Of a stretch of DNA of 64,000 nucleotides, positions 25,394-34,097 are shown piece by piece. The number at the start of each line of letters is the position of its first letter. Positions within the stretch are counted from its first letter, which is position 1. The notes beneath the pieces were generated by a model, which saw nothing but the letters and a program-made list of their open reading frames with translations, ran no database searches and was not told where the DNA came from. The translations under genes were made by a program, and so were the position numbers. The DNA is from CALCTE01 sp045585835 (GTDB lineage: Bacteria > Bacillota > Clostridia > Oscillospirales > CAG-272), in contig JAZMZG010000017.1 in NCBI GenBank assembly GCA_045585835.1, positions 153,028 through 217,027 of the forward strand, given 5' to 3'.

Positions 25394-26983
25394 TTATTTT
25401 GTTGAAATGTTGCTTCCCATTTTAAAGGTTATATCCAAATATTCGCCGTTTCTGTATACCTTTATCGTAGCTTCCTCTCTGGGCTTCACCTTATCTCTTT
25501 GCTCGCGAAGCTCTGCAAGATTCGTTATCTTCTCGCCGTTCATTTCTACGATGATATCGCCCACTCTTGCGCCGTTTTTCTCCAAAGAACAGCCTTGCTC
25601 GAGAAGGAGTATCTGCACGCCTACGGGTACACCGTAGATAGAGGACATATATTTGGTTATCTCTTGACTGTTGGCAATTCCCATTTGCGGAGTTTCGTCA
25701 ACCGATACGTAACCGTTTTCGGGGTCGAAATCAATATTGCCGTTGTTTTCGATTATAGCTTCAACAACGTTCTTTGCGTATATACTCGGTATTGCAAATC
25801 CGATTCCCTCAAATTCATCAGTAAGCTTCAAGGTATTGATGCCAATTACCTGACCGTGCATATTGAGAAGCGGGCCTCCGGAGTTACCGGGGTTGATTGT
25901 CGCATCCGTCTGCAAAAGGCGCATGGTTTTCTTTACGCCGTTTTCCTCAAGTATAACCTCTCTGTCAACCGCAGAAATAATACCGTGTGTGAAGGTTCCC
26001 GCAAGTGAGATGTCAGCAGGTGTTCCGATGGCTGTTACTATATCTCCCACCTTCAGAACCGAGCTGTCGCCGAATTCCATAACAGGCAATTTTTCTTCGC
26101 TTTCTACCTTTAAGACAGCAATATCCGAAAACGAATCGCTGCCTATAAGCGTTGCCGTAAGCTCTTTTCCGTCGGCAAGATATACCGTTATCGTGTCCAT
26201 TTCCTCTACGACGTGAGCGTTCGTCACGACGTATCCGTCTTCTCCGATTATAAATCCGCTTCCGACGTATTTATCTTCGTACATAGTGGTCTGCCCGAAC
26301 ATACTCGTATAAGACATATTCTTCGTGCAAAGTATGCCTACTGCGGCGGGAGAGCACTTTTCGTAAACGGCACCGTAGTTAAGCTCTTTTTTGCCGTCGG
26401 TGTCTTCAATCTCGATATCTATATCAAGGTCGCCCTCGCCTGTCACGGGAGTATCCTCTCCGTCTTGCGTTGTATCATTCAAAATTTCGTCGCCGGGCGT
26501 GTTCTCATTTTCAGTTTGTTCCTTACCGCTGTCCTCGGAGGGCTCGGAAAGTTTCCAATCGTTTGCCCATATCATACAAAACATCGCAGTCATAAGTAAA
26601 ACGCAAGCTATGCATACTATCGAAAGAGCTACGATGGCTGTATTTTTTTTCGACTTTTTGGGTGTGCCTTTATTTACACTTGACGCATTATAGTAAGGCG
26701 GTACGTAGGTTTGCGAGTTGAAATCGGGAGCTTTTGGCTCGTTTGAGGGCTCGGGTTCATTTACGGACTCGGGTTCATTCACGGGCTCGGGTTCATTTAC
26801 GGCCTCGGGCTGCTTAAAGCTTTCCTGCTCTTTTGACTCTTGTTTTTTCTCATATACGGGTGGTATATAATCTCCGATCTCAACGGGTGCGTCCCACGGT
26901 TTTTGTTCTGCCGAGGGATTTTCTTTTTCAGCCTCCCACGGCTTCTTGTCTTCGTTTTGATTATTGTTAAAATTGTTATCCAT
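25394..26983 (-). CDS. htrA: Membrane-anchored HtrA/DegP-type serine protease with PDZ domain
   Basis: The protein has 529 residues. A ~110-residue cytoplasmic part is rich in Pro, Glu and Asn, with repeats of NEPEP/NEPES type. One membrane helix (~118-140) and an acidic linker follow. The trypsin-like domain has the triad His in TNAHVVE, Asp in SDIAVLKV and Ser in PGNSGGPL. A PDZ domain forms the C terminus (RVGDIIVEMNGEKI). It should degrade or refold misfolded proteins outside the membrane. It lies 18 bases after a response regulator gene, so the two form an operon. Confidence 0.93.
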   Translation of the reverse strand: MDNNFNNNQNEDKKPWEAEKENPSAEQKPWDAPVEIGDYIPPVYEKKQESKEQESFKQPEAVNEPEPVNEPESVNEPEPSNEPKAPDFNSQTYVPPYYNASSVNKGTPKKSKKNTAIVALSIVCIACVLLMTAMFCMIWANDWKLSEPSEDSGKEQTENENTPGDEILNDTTQDGEDTPVTGEGDLDIDIEIEDTDGKKELNYGAVYEKCSPAAVGILCTKNMSYTSMFGQTTMYEDKYVGSGFIIGEDGYVVTNAHVVEEMDTITVYLADGKELTATLIGSDSFSDIAVLKVESEEKLPVMEFGDSSVLKVGDIVTAIGTPADISLAGTFTHGIISAVDREVILEENGVKKTMRLLQTDATINPGNSGGPLLNMHGQVIGINTLKLTDEFEGIGFAIPSIYAKNVVEAIIENNGNIDFDPENGYVSVDETPQMGIANSQEITKYMSSIYGVPVGVQILLLEQGCSLEKNGARVGDIIVEMNGEKITNLAELREQRDKVKPREEATIKVYRNGEYLDITFKMGSNISTK

Positions 26984-27001
26984 TACTGTTCTCCTATACC
27001 G

Positions 27002-27688
27002 TTACTCATTCGCAAGTTCAAATTTATATCCGACGCCCCAAATCGTCTTCAGTTCCCATTTATCCGATATGCCGGATATTTTTTCTCTTATTCTTTTTAC
27101 GTGTACGTCAACCGTTCTTGAGTCCCCGATATAATCATAACCCCAAATCTTATCAAGGAGTTGATCTCTTGTGAAAACTCTGTTGGCGTTTGCAACCAAA
27201 TGATAAAGAAGCTCAAGCTCTTTGGGCGGCATATTTACAAATTTGTCGGCAAGCTTTAATACGTATCTTTGAAGGCTTATTTCAAGTCCGTCAAGCTTCA
27301 CCGTTTCATCATCCGTATGTCCAAGCGCATATCTGCGCATTATCGCTTTTAGGCGTGCGATTATCTCTTTAGGGTCATAAGGCTTTACCACGTAATCGTC
27401 CGCTCCCATCTCCAATGCCAATACTTTATCGAACACGTCGCTTCTTTCGCTTACTATGATTATAGGCTTTGATGAAAACGACCGTATTTCACGAAGAAGC
27501 TGTAAGCCGTCCTTTGCGGAAAGCGTACTTTCCATTACGACCGCATCGGGAGAAAAAAGCTTGAATGCGCCGATTGCAAGATCGCCGCTTTCCGATACGG
27601 CAACCTCGTGCTTTTCTTTTTCCAAAGCATTCTTTAAAGCCGCAGCACACGACTTGTCGCCGTCAACTATCAACACTTTATGATTCAT
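27002..27688 (-). CDS. OmpR-type response regulator with Glu at the phospho-acceptor site
   Basis: The protein has 228 residues from the ATG at 27688, which has AGGAG 8 bases upstream. It has a receiver domain plus a C-terminal winged helix (GYDYIGDSRTVDVHVKRIR). The residue normally phosphorylated is Glu53 (VVMESTL where LDxMLP is expected), and the acidic pair is Asp9-Gly10-Asp11. The conserved Ser/Thr and Lys (in VVKPYDP) are present. It is probably independent of phosphorylation or constitutively active-like. No histidine kinase is adjacent. htrA is the downstream gene and the likely target or partner. Confidence 0.9.
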   Translation of the reverse strand: MNHKVLIVDGDKSCAAALKNALEKEKHEVAVSESGDLAIGAFKLFSPDAVVMESTLSAKDGLQLLREIRSFSSKPIIIVSERSDVFDKVLALEMGADDYVVKPYDPKEIIARLKAIMRRYALGHTDDETVKLDGLEISLQRYVLKLADKFVNMPPKELELLYHLVANANRVFTRDQLLDKIWGYDYIGDSRTVDVHVKRIREKISGISDKWELKTIWGVGYKFELANE

Positions 27689-27700
27689 ATAAAGACTCCT

Positions 27701-27721
27701 TTCACAAACTTCGCTTGTGAA
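27701..27721. repeat. Inverted repeat before the response regulator start
   Basis: TTCACAA and TTGTGAA arms, 7 bases apart, lie just upstream of the ribosome binding site of the regulator gene. It could be an autoregulatory operator or an RNA hairpin. Confidence 0.45.
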
Positions 27722-27789
27722 CATTCTAAAGGAAAATCCTTAAAATAACTTTAAAAATTATTTATACTTTTAGGCAAATTTGTTGCAAG

Positions 27790-28641
27790 CTACAACAATA
27801 CTTCGGGCAATAAGCTTCCAAACGGAACAATATTAGCCATACTCGTGAGTAAAATAAACGCAACAGCAAAGACGATTACCGCAAGTATAAACAAAATATC
27901 TCTTGTCTTGAACCTTAAAACGTTCATTCTCGTTCTGCCGCCGTTGGAATTGTAGCATCTGCATTCCATAGCCGTGGCAAGCTCATCTGCTCTTCTGAAA
28001 GCAGAAACGAAAAGAGGTATCATAATAGGAATAAAAGCCTTCGCTTTTTTGATAAGACCTCCCGATTCAAAATCCGTACCTCTGGCTTTTTGAGCGTTTA
28101 TGATTTTGTCCGTTTCTTCCATAAGCGTAGGAATAAACCTTAAAGCTATAGACATCATCATCGCAAAATCGTGTACGGGAACCTTGAGCTTTGCAAGCGG
28201 TGCAAGAAGGCTCTCTATACCATGTGTAAGCGCTATGGGCGTGGTCGTGTAGCTTATCAAAACAAGCGTGCTCATAACAAGTGAAACGAGCCTGAAAACC
28301 ATATAAAGTGCGGAGATAAGTCCCTCAAGGTATATTTTTATAAAAAAGCCTTCGGGCGTTAAAAGTATATCGCCCTTCGTCCAAAATATATTAAAAAACG
28401 AAGTGAAGGCTACGATAAATATAAGCGGCTTGAGGCTTTTTAAAAGTTGACGAAGCGGTATTTTGGAAAGCGATGCCATCGCAAAGCAAAAGCCTACACT
28501 CAATATATACGTTGGTAAATTATCGGCGAAAAAAACTATGATTATAAATATAAAGCTCGACACAAGCTTTGCTCTCGGGTCAAGTACGTGCAAAAGTGAA
28601 TTCGCGCTGTAGTATTGCCCCATCGCAATATTTTTCATCAT
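27790..28641 (-). CDS. ecfT: ECF transporter transmembrane subunit EcfT
   Basis: The protein has 283 residues with about five or six membrane helices. The coupling helices that contact the ATPases carry the Ala-Arg-Gly signature (KARGTDFESGG) and a second charged segment with AMECRCYNS, typical of EcfT. It forms the shared energizing module with EcfA1 and EcfA2, which pairs with separate vitamin- or metal-specific S subunits. No S subunit gene is nearby, consistent with the group II ECF arrangement. The start overlaps the end of ecfA2. Confidence 0.93.
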   Translation of the reverse strand: MMKNIAMGQYYSANSLLHVLDPRAKLVSSFIFIIIVFFADNLPTYILSVGFCFAMASLSKIPLRQLLKSLKPLIFIVAFTSFFNIFWTKGDILLTPEGFFIKIYLEGLISALYMVFRLVSLVMSTLVLISYTTTPIALTHGIESLLAPLAKLKVPVHDFAMMMSIALRFIPTLMEETDKIINAQKARGTDFESGGLIKKAKAFIPIMIPLFVSAFRRADELATAMECRCYNSNGGRTRMNVLRFKTRDILFILAVIVFAVAFILLTSMANIVPFGSLLPEVLL

Positions 28642-29522
28642 TTGCGCTCACCTCCCGACGTAAGCTCTCTTGCAAGAGCGTCAACGGTAAAAATGCCGTC
28701 GGAAATATTCATTCCCTTTTCTTTAAGCATTTTCGCAAGCTTCGTTATCTGCGGTACGTTGAGTCCCCACTCAATAAGCTCTTTTGAGTGTGAAAAGACC
28801 TCGGCAACCGTACCGTAAAGCTTAAGTTTTCCATCCTTTAACACTACAAGGTCGTCACAGTATTTTGCCATATCCTCCATACTGTGAGAAATTATTATAA
28901 GGCTTGCGCCTTTTTCCTTATTATATCTCACGAGTCCCGAAAGTATCTCTTCTCTGCCCGTGGGGTCAAGACCCGCCGCAGGCTCGTCAAGCACGAGTGT
29001 GTCGGGTGCCATCGCAAGTACGCCCGCTATGGCGACTCTGCGCTTTTGTCCGCCCGAAAGGTCGAAGGGGGATCTATCCATTACGGCTTCGTCAAGCCCC
29101 GTAAACTCGGCTGCTTCCTTAACGAGCTTTGCTATTTCTTCTTCGCCCTTCCCCATATTTTTCGGACCGTATGCTATATCCGCTCTGACGCTCTCCTCAA
29201 AAAGCTGATATTCGGGGTACTGAAAAACAAGGCCTACTTCAAATCGGAGCCGTCCTATCTCCTTTTTGTTTTCCCAAATATCCTTGCCGTTATGAAGTAT
29301 CTGCCCCTCTTGGCATTTTGTAAGTCCGTTTAATAGCATCGCAAGCGTGCTCTTTCCCGAGCCCGTATGCCCCATTATTCCCGTTATGCGTCCTTTTTTA
29401 AAGCCGACGCTGACGTGCGAAAGAGCGAGCTTTTCGTGAGGCGTGCCCTTATCGTAATAATAAGTCACGTCTTTAAGCTCTATGGCATTGTTTATCTTTT
29501 CGGCGTCCACTTTATTCTCCAA
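28638..29522 (-). CDS. ecfA2: ECF transporter ATPase EcfA2
   Basis: The protein has 294 residues: an ABC ATPase with Walker A GHTGSGKST, signature LSGGQKRR, Walker B VLDEPAAGLD and the switch His in ISHSMED. The C-terminal ~60 residues are the ECF-specific extension. Position second in the A1-A2-T order supports the A2 name. It overlaps both neighbours by a few bases, so all three ecf genes are translationally coupled. Confidence 0.93.
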   Translation of the reverse strand: MENKVDAEKINNAIELKDVTYYYDKGTPHEKLALSHVSVGFKKGRITGIMGHTGSGKSTLAMLLNGLTKCQEGQILHNGKDIWENKKEIGRLRFEVGLVFQYPEYQLFEESVRADIAYGPKNMGKGEEEIAKLVKEAAEFTGLDEAVMDRSPFDLSGGQKRRVAIAGVLAMAPDTLVLDEPAAGLDPTGREEILSGLVRYNKEKGASLIIISHSMEDMAKYCDDLVVLKDGKLKLYGTVAEVFSHSKELIEWGLNVPQITKLAKMLKEKGMNISDGIFTVDALARELTSGGERK

Positions 29523-30363
29523 TCAATACGTTGTATATGTCCTGTGCCGTTTCCTCTAAAGAAAGGCTTATCGGCAACTCTAAATTCTTCTCTCGCAGCC
29601 TGTATATAAGCTCTATATTTTGCGGAGGGCACAGTCCCGCTTTTTTGAGCAAAGGCTCGTTTGAGAACACCTCTATGGGTGTTCCGTCACTTACTATCCT
29701 TCCGTCAAGCATTACCACTGCTCTGTCCGCAAGACACGCTTCCTCCATATAATGCGTTATCATAACTACGGAAATACCTCTTTCCTTTAGCTTTTCTACA
29801 ACGGAAAGCACCTCCGCTCTGCCGTAAGGGTCAAGCATCGCCGTAGATTCATCAAGTATTATGCATTCGCTCTGCATCGCAAGTACGCCCGCTATGGCTA
29901 TCCTCTGCTTTTGTCCGCCCGAAAGTCTGTGCGGCTCGGAAAGTGCGTATTCGGACATACCCACAAGCGACAAAGCTTCGTCTACTCTGCGTCTTATTTC
30001 GTCGGAGGGCACGCCTAAATTTTCGGGGCCGAAGGCAACGTCTTCCTCGCAAATAGTCGCAACGAGCTGATTGTCGGGGTTTTGAAACACCATACCGACC
30101 GCTTTCTTAACGTCAAAGTCGTGCTTTTCGTCACGGGTGTCAAATCCGTTTACGGTAACGCTTCCCTTATCGGGCAGATATATTCCGTTGCAAAGCTTGG
30201 CAAGCGTGCTCTTTCCCGAGCCGTTTTTGCCGAGTATTGCCGTAACCGTGCCTCTTTCTATCTCAAGGCTTACGCCCGATAAGGCGGCAGGCGCCGACTC
30301 CGAGGTATCATCTGCCGCATCGTATGTGAAATATACGTCTTTTATACTGATTATACTTGACAT
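29512..30363 (-). CDS. ecfA1: ECF transporter ATPase EcfA1
   Basis: The protein has 283 residues from ATG 30363 (MSSIISIKD), with AGAGAGA upstream; a start 11 codons earlier would overlap the preceding gene. It has Walker A GKNGSGKST, Q-loop FQNPDNQ, signature LSGGQKQR and Walker B ILDESTAMLD, with Ser where many have Pro. The Q-loop pattern FQNPDNQ is characteristic of EcfA1. It pairs with EcfA2 to power vitamin uptake. Confidence 0.93.
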   Translation of the reverse strand: MSSIISIKDVYFTYDAADDTSESAPAALSGVSLEIERGTVTAILGKNGSGKSTLAKLCNGIYLPDKGSVTVNGFDTRDEKHDFDVKKAVGMVFQNPDNQLVATICEEDVAFGPENLGVPSDEIRRRVDEALSLVGMSEYALSEPHRLSGGQKQRIAIAGVLAMQSECIILDESTAMLDPYGRAEVLSVVEKLKERGISVVMITHYMEEACLADRAVVMLDGRIVSDGTPIEVFSNEPLLKKAGLCPPQNIELIYRLREKNLELPISLSLEETAQDIYNVLIGE

Positions 30364-30382
30364 AAAATTCTCTCTAAAATTA

Positions 30383-31252
30383 TTATTTCCACTCAAGTCT
30401 TGCTACCGCTCCGCAAGGGAGGGCGACTTTCTTTTCCGTTATCGGAAGTCCGACCTCATCTGCAAAAAGAGTGAAGTCTTCATATCCGTTTTTTCTTGCG
30501 TTTACCGCAAGAAGCGCAGCCACCGCAGAAGCGGAAAGTCCCGTCGTGTAGCTGTTATATATGACCGCAAGAGGCTTTTTCGAAAGAAGCTTCATGCAAA
30601 GCGATACGAACTCGTCAACGTTTTCCTCAAGCTTCCACAATTCTCCCGTAGGGCCTCTTCCGTAGGAAGGCGGGTCGAGAATTATAACGTCGTAGGTGTT
30701 CTGCCTTCTTATTTCTCTTTCGATAAACTTTTTGCAATCGTCCACTATATACCTTATAGGTGCATCGGCAAGTCCCGAGAGTGCAGCATTTTCCTTTGCT
30801 TGCGCAACCATTCCTTTAGATGCGTCAATGTGGCATACGCTTGCGCCCGCCGCCGCTGCGGCAACACTTGCTCCGCCCGTATAGGCAAAGAGGTTCAATA
30901 CCTTTACGCCCTTTCCCCTTTCGGAGATTATCTTTCGAAGATAATCCCAATTTGCCGCTTGCTCGGGGAAAAGTCCCGTGTGCTTAAAGCTCATCGCCTT
31001 GAGCTTGAAGCGAAGGTCTTTATAGCCTATGGTCCAACTTTCCGGAAGCGTATTCTTTGACCAGTTTCCGCCGCCCGTTTTGCTTCGGCTGTACTCGGCG
31101 TCAGCCTTCTTCCAAAGAGGACTTTGCTTTGCTCCCTTCCATATGACCTGCGGGTCGGGCCTTACAAGTATATATTTTCCCCATCTCTCAAGACGCTCAC
31201 CGTCGGATGCGTCAATGAGCTCGTAATCATTCCACTTATCCGATAAAATCAT
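30383..31252 (-). CDS. Class I SAM-dependent rRNA methyltransferase-like protein
   Basis: The protein has 289 residues. The SAM loop reads NLFAYTGGAS and the catalytic block LDPPSYGRG, the arrangement of RlmI/RlmK-type methyltransferases. The N-terminal ~90 residues lack a recognisable PUA domain, so it is shorter than RlmI. The target base is unknown; 23S rRNA is most likely by family. It is upstream of ecfA1 with a 19-base gap. Confidence 0.85.
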   Translation of the reverse strand: MILSDKWNDYELIDASDGERLERWGKYILVRPDPQVIWKGAKQSPLWKKADAEYSRSKTGGGNWSKNTLPESWTIGYKDLRFKLKAMSFKHTGLFPEQAANWDYLRKIISERGKGVKVLNLFAYTGGASVAAAAAGASVCHIDASKGMVAQAKENAALSGLADAPIRYIVDDCKKFIEREIRRQNTYDVIILDPPSYGRGPTGELWKLEENVDEFVSLCMKLLSKKPLAVIYNSYTTGLSASAVAALLAVNARKNGYEDFTLFADEVGLPITEKKVALPCGAVARLEWK

Positions 31253-31305
31253 TTTTAACCTCTTAAATGGCCGCAGTTATACCAAAGCAGTATATTTTGC
31301 GGCGT

Positions 31306-32250
31306 TTATGTCGTTTCGCCTTGGGGCTCATCGCCGGATTCGTCACCAAGTTCGTTGCCGGGTTCGTCACCATTTTCACCACCGGGTTCGTTACCATTTT
31401 CACCACCGGGCTCGTTATCGGGCTCGTTATCGGGCTCGTTACCGGGTTCGTCACCAAGTTCGTTGCCGGGTTCATCATCGGGCTCGGCTTCGGGAGCGAG
31501 TATCATGTATCTGTCAAGGATATACACCTCTGTTCCATCTTCGAGCTTTACAAGCGCCCAATGAAAATTATCGTCATTCTTGCTCATCTTCAAAACGGTT
31601 ATCACCGTATCTTTTTTGAGCTTTCCGTCCTTTATCCTCGTAGCTGTGTTGCATTCAGTATAAGTGTCAATATCCGTAGTAATAACGTATTTTTGGTTTA
31701 CGTCTTTCATCTCGGGTATCGTAAGTGCTTTTTCGGAAAGGTGTTCTCCGTAAATGAAATATGCCGTGCCGCTTATTTCAACTCTCCACCAACCGTTATC
31801 GGTGATGCCCGTTCTTTTTAATACGGTTCCCCACTCTACGCATCTTATTATCTGCGCTTCGGTCGAAGGTGCCGTGCGCACGTTCACTCTGCAAGTGGCG
31901 TATACAGTCTTCTTGGTTTCGTCTGTATAATTAACTGTTGTTTCATCGGGCGTTTCGTCGGGTGTTTCGTCGGGTGTTTCGTTCGGTGTTTCGTCGGGTG
32001 TTTCGTCGGGTGTTTCGTTCGGCGTTTCGTTGGGTGTTTCGTTCGGCGTTTCGTCGGGTGTTTCGTCGGGTGTTTCGTCCGGCGTTTCGTCGGGTGTTTC
32101 GTTCGGCGTTTCGTTCGGCGTTTCGTCGGGTATCACGTCTGCAGAGGAATCCTTATCGTCGCTTTCCGTGATTTTCACAATCTTCGCCTGACAAGAACAA
32201 ACGACCAAGCATATTAACAACATAAATACCAAAACTGTAAGTTTCTTCAT
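31306..32250 (-). CDS. SH3-domain lipoprotein with long tandem-repeat linker
   Basis: The protein has 314 residues. The signal peptide ends VCSC, with lipidated Cys20 likely. Residues 42-109 are 17 tetrapeptide units of (D/N)ETP encoded by a 12-bp repeat. A bacterial SH3 domain follows (CRVNVRTAPSTEA to YFIYGEHL), then a second SH3-like segment to about 250. The last ~65 residues are another low-complexity run rich in GNEP, GDEP and GGENG. The repeats form a flexible, highly acidic spacer that places the SH3 domain in or beyond the cell wall. SH3b domains bind peptidoglycan or its stem peptides. Confidence 0.8.
   Translation of the reverse strand: MKKLTVLVFMLLICLVVCSCQAKIVKITESDDKDSSADVIPDETPNETPNETPDETPDETPDETPDETPNETPNETPNETPDETPDETPNETPDETPDETPDETTVNYTDETKKTVYATCRVNVRTAPSTEAQIIRCVEWGTVLKRTGITDNGWWRVEISGTAYFIYGEHLSEKALTIPEMKDVNQKYVITTDIDTYTECNTATRIKDGKLKKDTVITVLKMSKNDDNFHWALVKLEDGTEVYILDRYMILAPEAEPDDEPGNELGDEPGNEPDNEPDNEPGGENGNEPGGENGDEPGNELGDESGDEPQGETT
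31924..32127 (-). repeat. 12-bp tandem repeat (about 17 copies) inside the SH3 lipoprotein gene
   Basis: On the plus strand the unit is GTTTCGTCGGGT with variants GTTTCGTTCGGC and GTTTCGTTGGGT. Each unit encodes ETP(D/N) on the minus strand. The copies are near identical, so copy number is likely to change by slippage while the frame is kept. Confidence 0.9.
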
Positions 32251-32265
32251 TACGGTTCTCCTTAT

Positions 32266-33309
32266 CTACACATCAAATCTGTTTTGTTCCGAGTGCGTAT
32301 CGGGGTTGTACTTATATCCGAGATGCTCGTAAGCAAGTGCAGTTGCAAGTCTTCCTCTCGGAGTTCTGCTTAAAAAGCCTATCTGCAATAAATAAGGCTC
32401 GTATACGTCCTCTAAGGTCACGGTCTCCTCGCCTATCGTTGCCGAAAGCGTTTCGATTCCCACGGGGCCGCCCTTATAGACCTTTATTATGGTCTCGAGC
32501 ATTCTTCTGTCCGTTCTGTCAAGACCGAGCTCATCTATCTCCATCATTCGAAGGCATTTGTCTGCTATTTCCGCATCTATTATGCCGTTTCCGATAACCT
32601 GCGCATAATCTCTGACGCGGCGCAAAAGACGGTTTGCGATTCTCGGCGTACCTCTTGAGCGAGATGCTATCTCCAATGCGCCGTCACGGTCTATGCCCAC
32701 GTTAAGTATACCCGCAGAGCGTGTTACTATTTTCGCAAGCTCCTCTACCGTATAAAGCTCAAGTCGAAGTATCATACCGAAGCGGTCACGCAAGGGAGAC
32801 GTGAGCTGTCCTGCTCTCGTAGTTGCGCCTATAAGAGTAAAATGCTTCAAATCAAGGCGTATGCTTCTTGCCGAAGGGCCTTTTCCCAAAATAATGTCAA
32901 GGGCAAAATCCTCCAATGCGGGATAGAGTATCTCTTCAACGCTTCTCTGAAGGTGGTGTATTTCGTCGATAAACATAACGTCGCCTTCGTTGAGGTTGGT
33001 TAAAAGCGCCGCAAGGTCGCCCGGCTTTTCAATAGCGGGACCTGAGGTTATACGGAAATTTACGCCCATTTCCTCTGCAATAATTCCCGCAAGCGTGGTC
33101 TTACCGAGTCCGGGAGGGCCGTATAAAAGCACATGGTCAAGGCTGTCTCCTCTCGTCTTTGCAGCTTCAATGGCTATTTTCAGTTGTTCTTTGGCGAGTT
33201 CTTGACCTACGTATTCGTCAAACCTTTTCGGTCTTAACGAAAATTCGTTTTCGCTGTCCTCCGAAGTAAGAGAAGAGCTAATTACTCTGTCGCTTGAAAA
33301 TTCGTCCAT
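32266..33309 (-). CDS. ruvB: Holliday junction helicase motor RuvB
   Basis: The protein has 347 residues from ATG 33309 (MDEFSSDRV), with GGAGGAG 5 bases upstream; a tandem ATG at 33312 is an alternative. It is an AAA+ ATPase with Walker A GPPGLGKTT, Walker B FIDEIHHL and sensor GATTRAGQL, plus the C-terminal winged helix. It drives branch migration with RuvA. It is split from ruvCA (17.2-18.4 kb) by about 14 kb. It is coupled to the upstream phosphatase gene by an ATGA overlap. Confidence 0.97.
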   Translation of the reverse strand: MDEFSSDRVISSSLTSEDSENEFSLRPKRFDEYVGQELAKEQLKIAIEAAKTRGDSLDHVLLYGPPGLGKTTLAGIIAEEMGVNFRITSGPAIEKPGDLAALLTNLNEGDVMFIDEIHHLQRSVEEILYPALEDFALDIILGKGPSARSIRLDLKHFTLIGATTRAGQLTSPLRDRFGMILRLELYTVEELAKIVTRSAGILNVGIDRDGALEIASRSRGTPRIANRLLRRVRDYAQVIGNGIIDAEIADKCLRMMEIDELGLDRTDRRMLETIIKVYKGGPVGIETLSATIGEETVTLEDVYEPYLLQIGFLSRTPRGRLATALAYEHLGYKYNPDTHSEQNRFDV

Positions 33310-33977
33310 CATATCTCCTCCGTTATTATGTCGTAAAGCTCTGCGGCATCGTATGCTATAACGTCTGCTCCCGTACCCAAAAGCAACTCGGGCGGTCTGT
33401 AGCCCCAAGCAACTCCTATACAGTAAAATCCCGCATTTTTGGCGGTCAGCACGTCTACGTTCGAATCGCCAACATATGCAACTTTAGCCTTATCGGTAAC
33501 GCCTAAGCTCTCCATCATAAGATACGCTCCCGCAGGGTCGGGCTTTACGGCAATACCCTTACACTCGCCTCTTGCACAGTCGATAAGCTCTTTGTCGAAC
33601 TTACACTCGCAAAGCTGTTTTACAAAGAAATCGAGCTTGTTTGAAAAAACGCCTATTTTATAGCCCTCCGCTTTGAGCTTTTTCAAAAGCTCCGTTATTC
33701 CTTCAAAAGGCGCCGTCTTATCCGCATAGCAAATATCGTATTTATCGCTGAAGCTCTGTCTTGCTTTTTCGTGATCGTAGCTGTCTTTTACACCTATAGC
33801 CTCAGCGGCGCTTTTTATCAAATGGTCAACACCGAAATTTATTCCCGCAAGAGTCTGCTGTCTTGAAAATTCCTTTTCGCTTATACCAAAAGCATATGCC
33901 ACAGCAGTGCGCAAATCCTCTATCGTATCAAGGAGCGTGCCGTCAAGATCAAAAATTACCGTATCAAAGCGTTTCAT
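33309..33977 (-). CDS. HAD-family phosphatase (phosphoglycolate-phosphatase-like)
   Basis: The protein has 222 residues. Motif I FDLDGTLLDT, motif II near VFSNKLD, motif III Lys in VKPDP and motif IV VGDSNVD are all intact, with a C1-type helical cap. This is the Gph/PpaX type that removes phosphate from phosphoglycolate or similar small substrates; in a strict anaerobe, phosphoglycolate from DNA repair is one possibility. It opens an operon with ruvB, which fits a repair link. Confidence 0.85.
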   Translation of the reverse strand: MKRFDTVIFDLDGTLLDTIEDLRTAVAYAFGISEKEFSRQQTLAGINFGVDHLIKSAAEAIGVKDSYDHEKARQSFSDKYDICYADKTAPFEGITELLKKLKAEGYKIGVFSNKLDFFVKQLCECKFDKELIDCARGECKGIAVKPDPAGAYLMMESLGVTDKAKVAYVGDSNVDVLTAKNAGFYCIGVAWGYRPPELLLGTGADVIAYDAAELYDIITEEI

Positions 33978-34010
33978 CGCAATCTCCGTAAATATATATT
34001 AAATCATTGT

Positions 34011-34039
34011 ATTATATCATATATTTTCAATAAATGCAA
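34011..34039 (-). promoter_or_regulatory. Sigma-A-type promoter for the phosphatase-ruvB operon
   Basis: Minus strand: TTGCAT, 17-base spacer, TATAAT, about 34 bases before the phosphatase ATG. Confidence 0.6.
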
Positions 34040-34045
34040 ATAAAA

Positions 34046-34087
34046 AAACCGCTTCTTTTGAAAAATATCAAAGAAAACGGTTTTTTG
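34046..34087 (-). terminator. Terminator of the solute-binding lipoprotein gene
   Basis: Arms AAAACCGTTTTC and GAAGCGGTTTTTTT (minus strand) enclose an AT-rich loop that can extend the stem; it lies 11 bases after the stop. Confidence 0.6.
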
Positions 34088-34097
34088 TTTTATCGTG

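Noticed and set aside
31267..31821. Plus-strand open frame of 184 codons opposite the SH3 lipoprotein repeats
   Set aside because: It arises from the low-complexity repeat read backwards; the minus-strand frame has a signal peptide, SH3 domain and ribosome binding site.
31924..32127. Regular repeat as a possible CRISPR array
   Set aside because: The units are 12 bases with no spacers, in frame, and encode (D/N)ETP.
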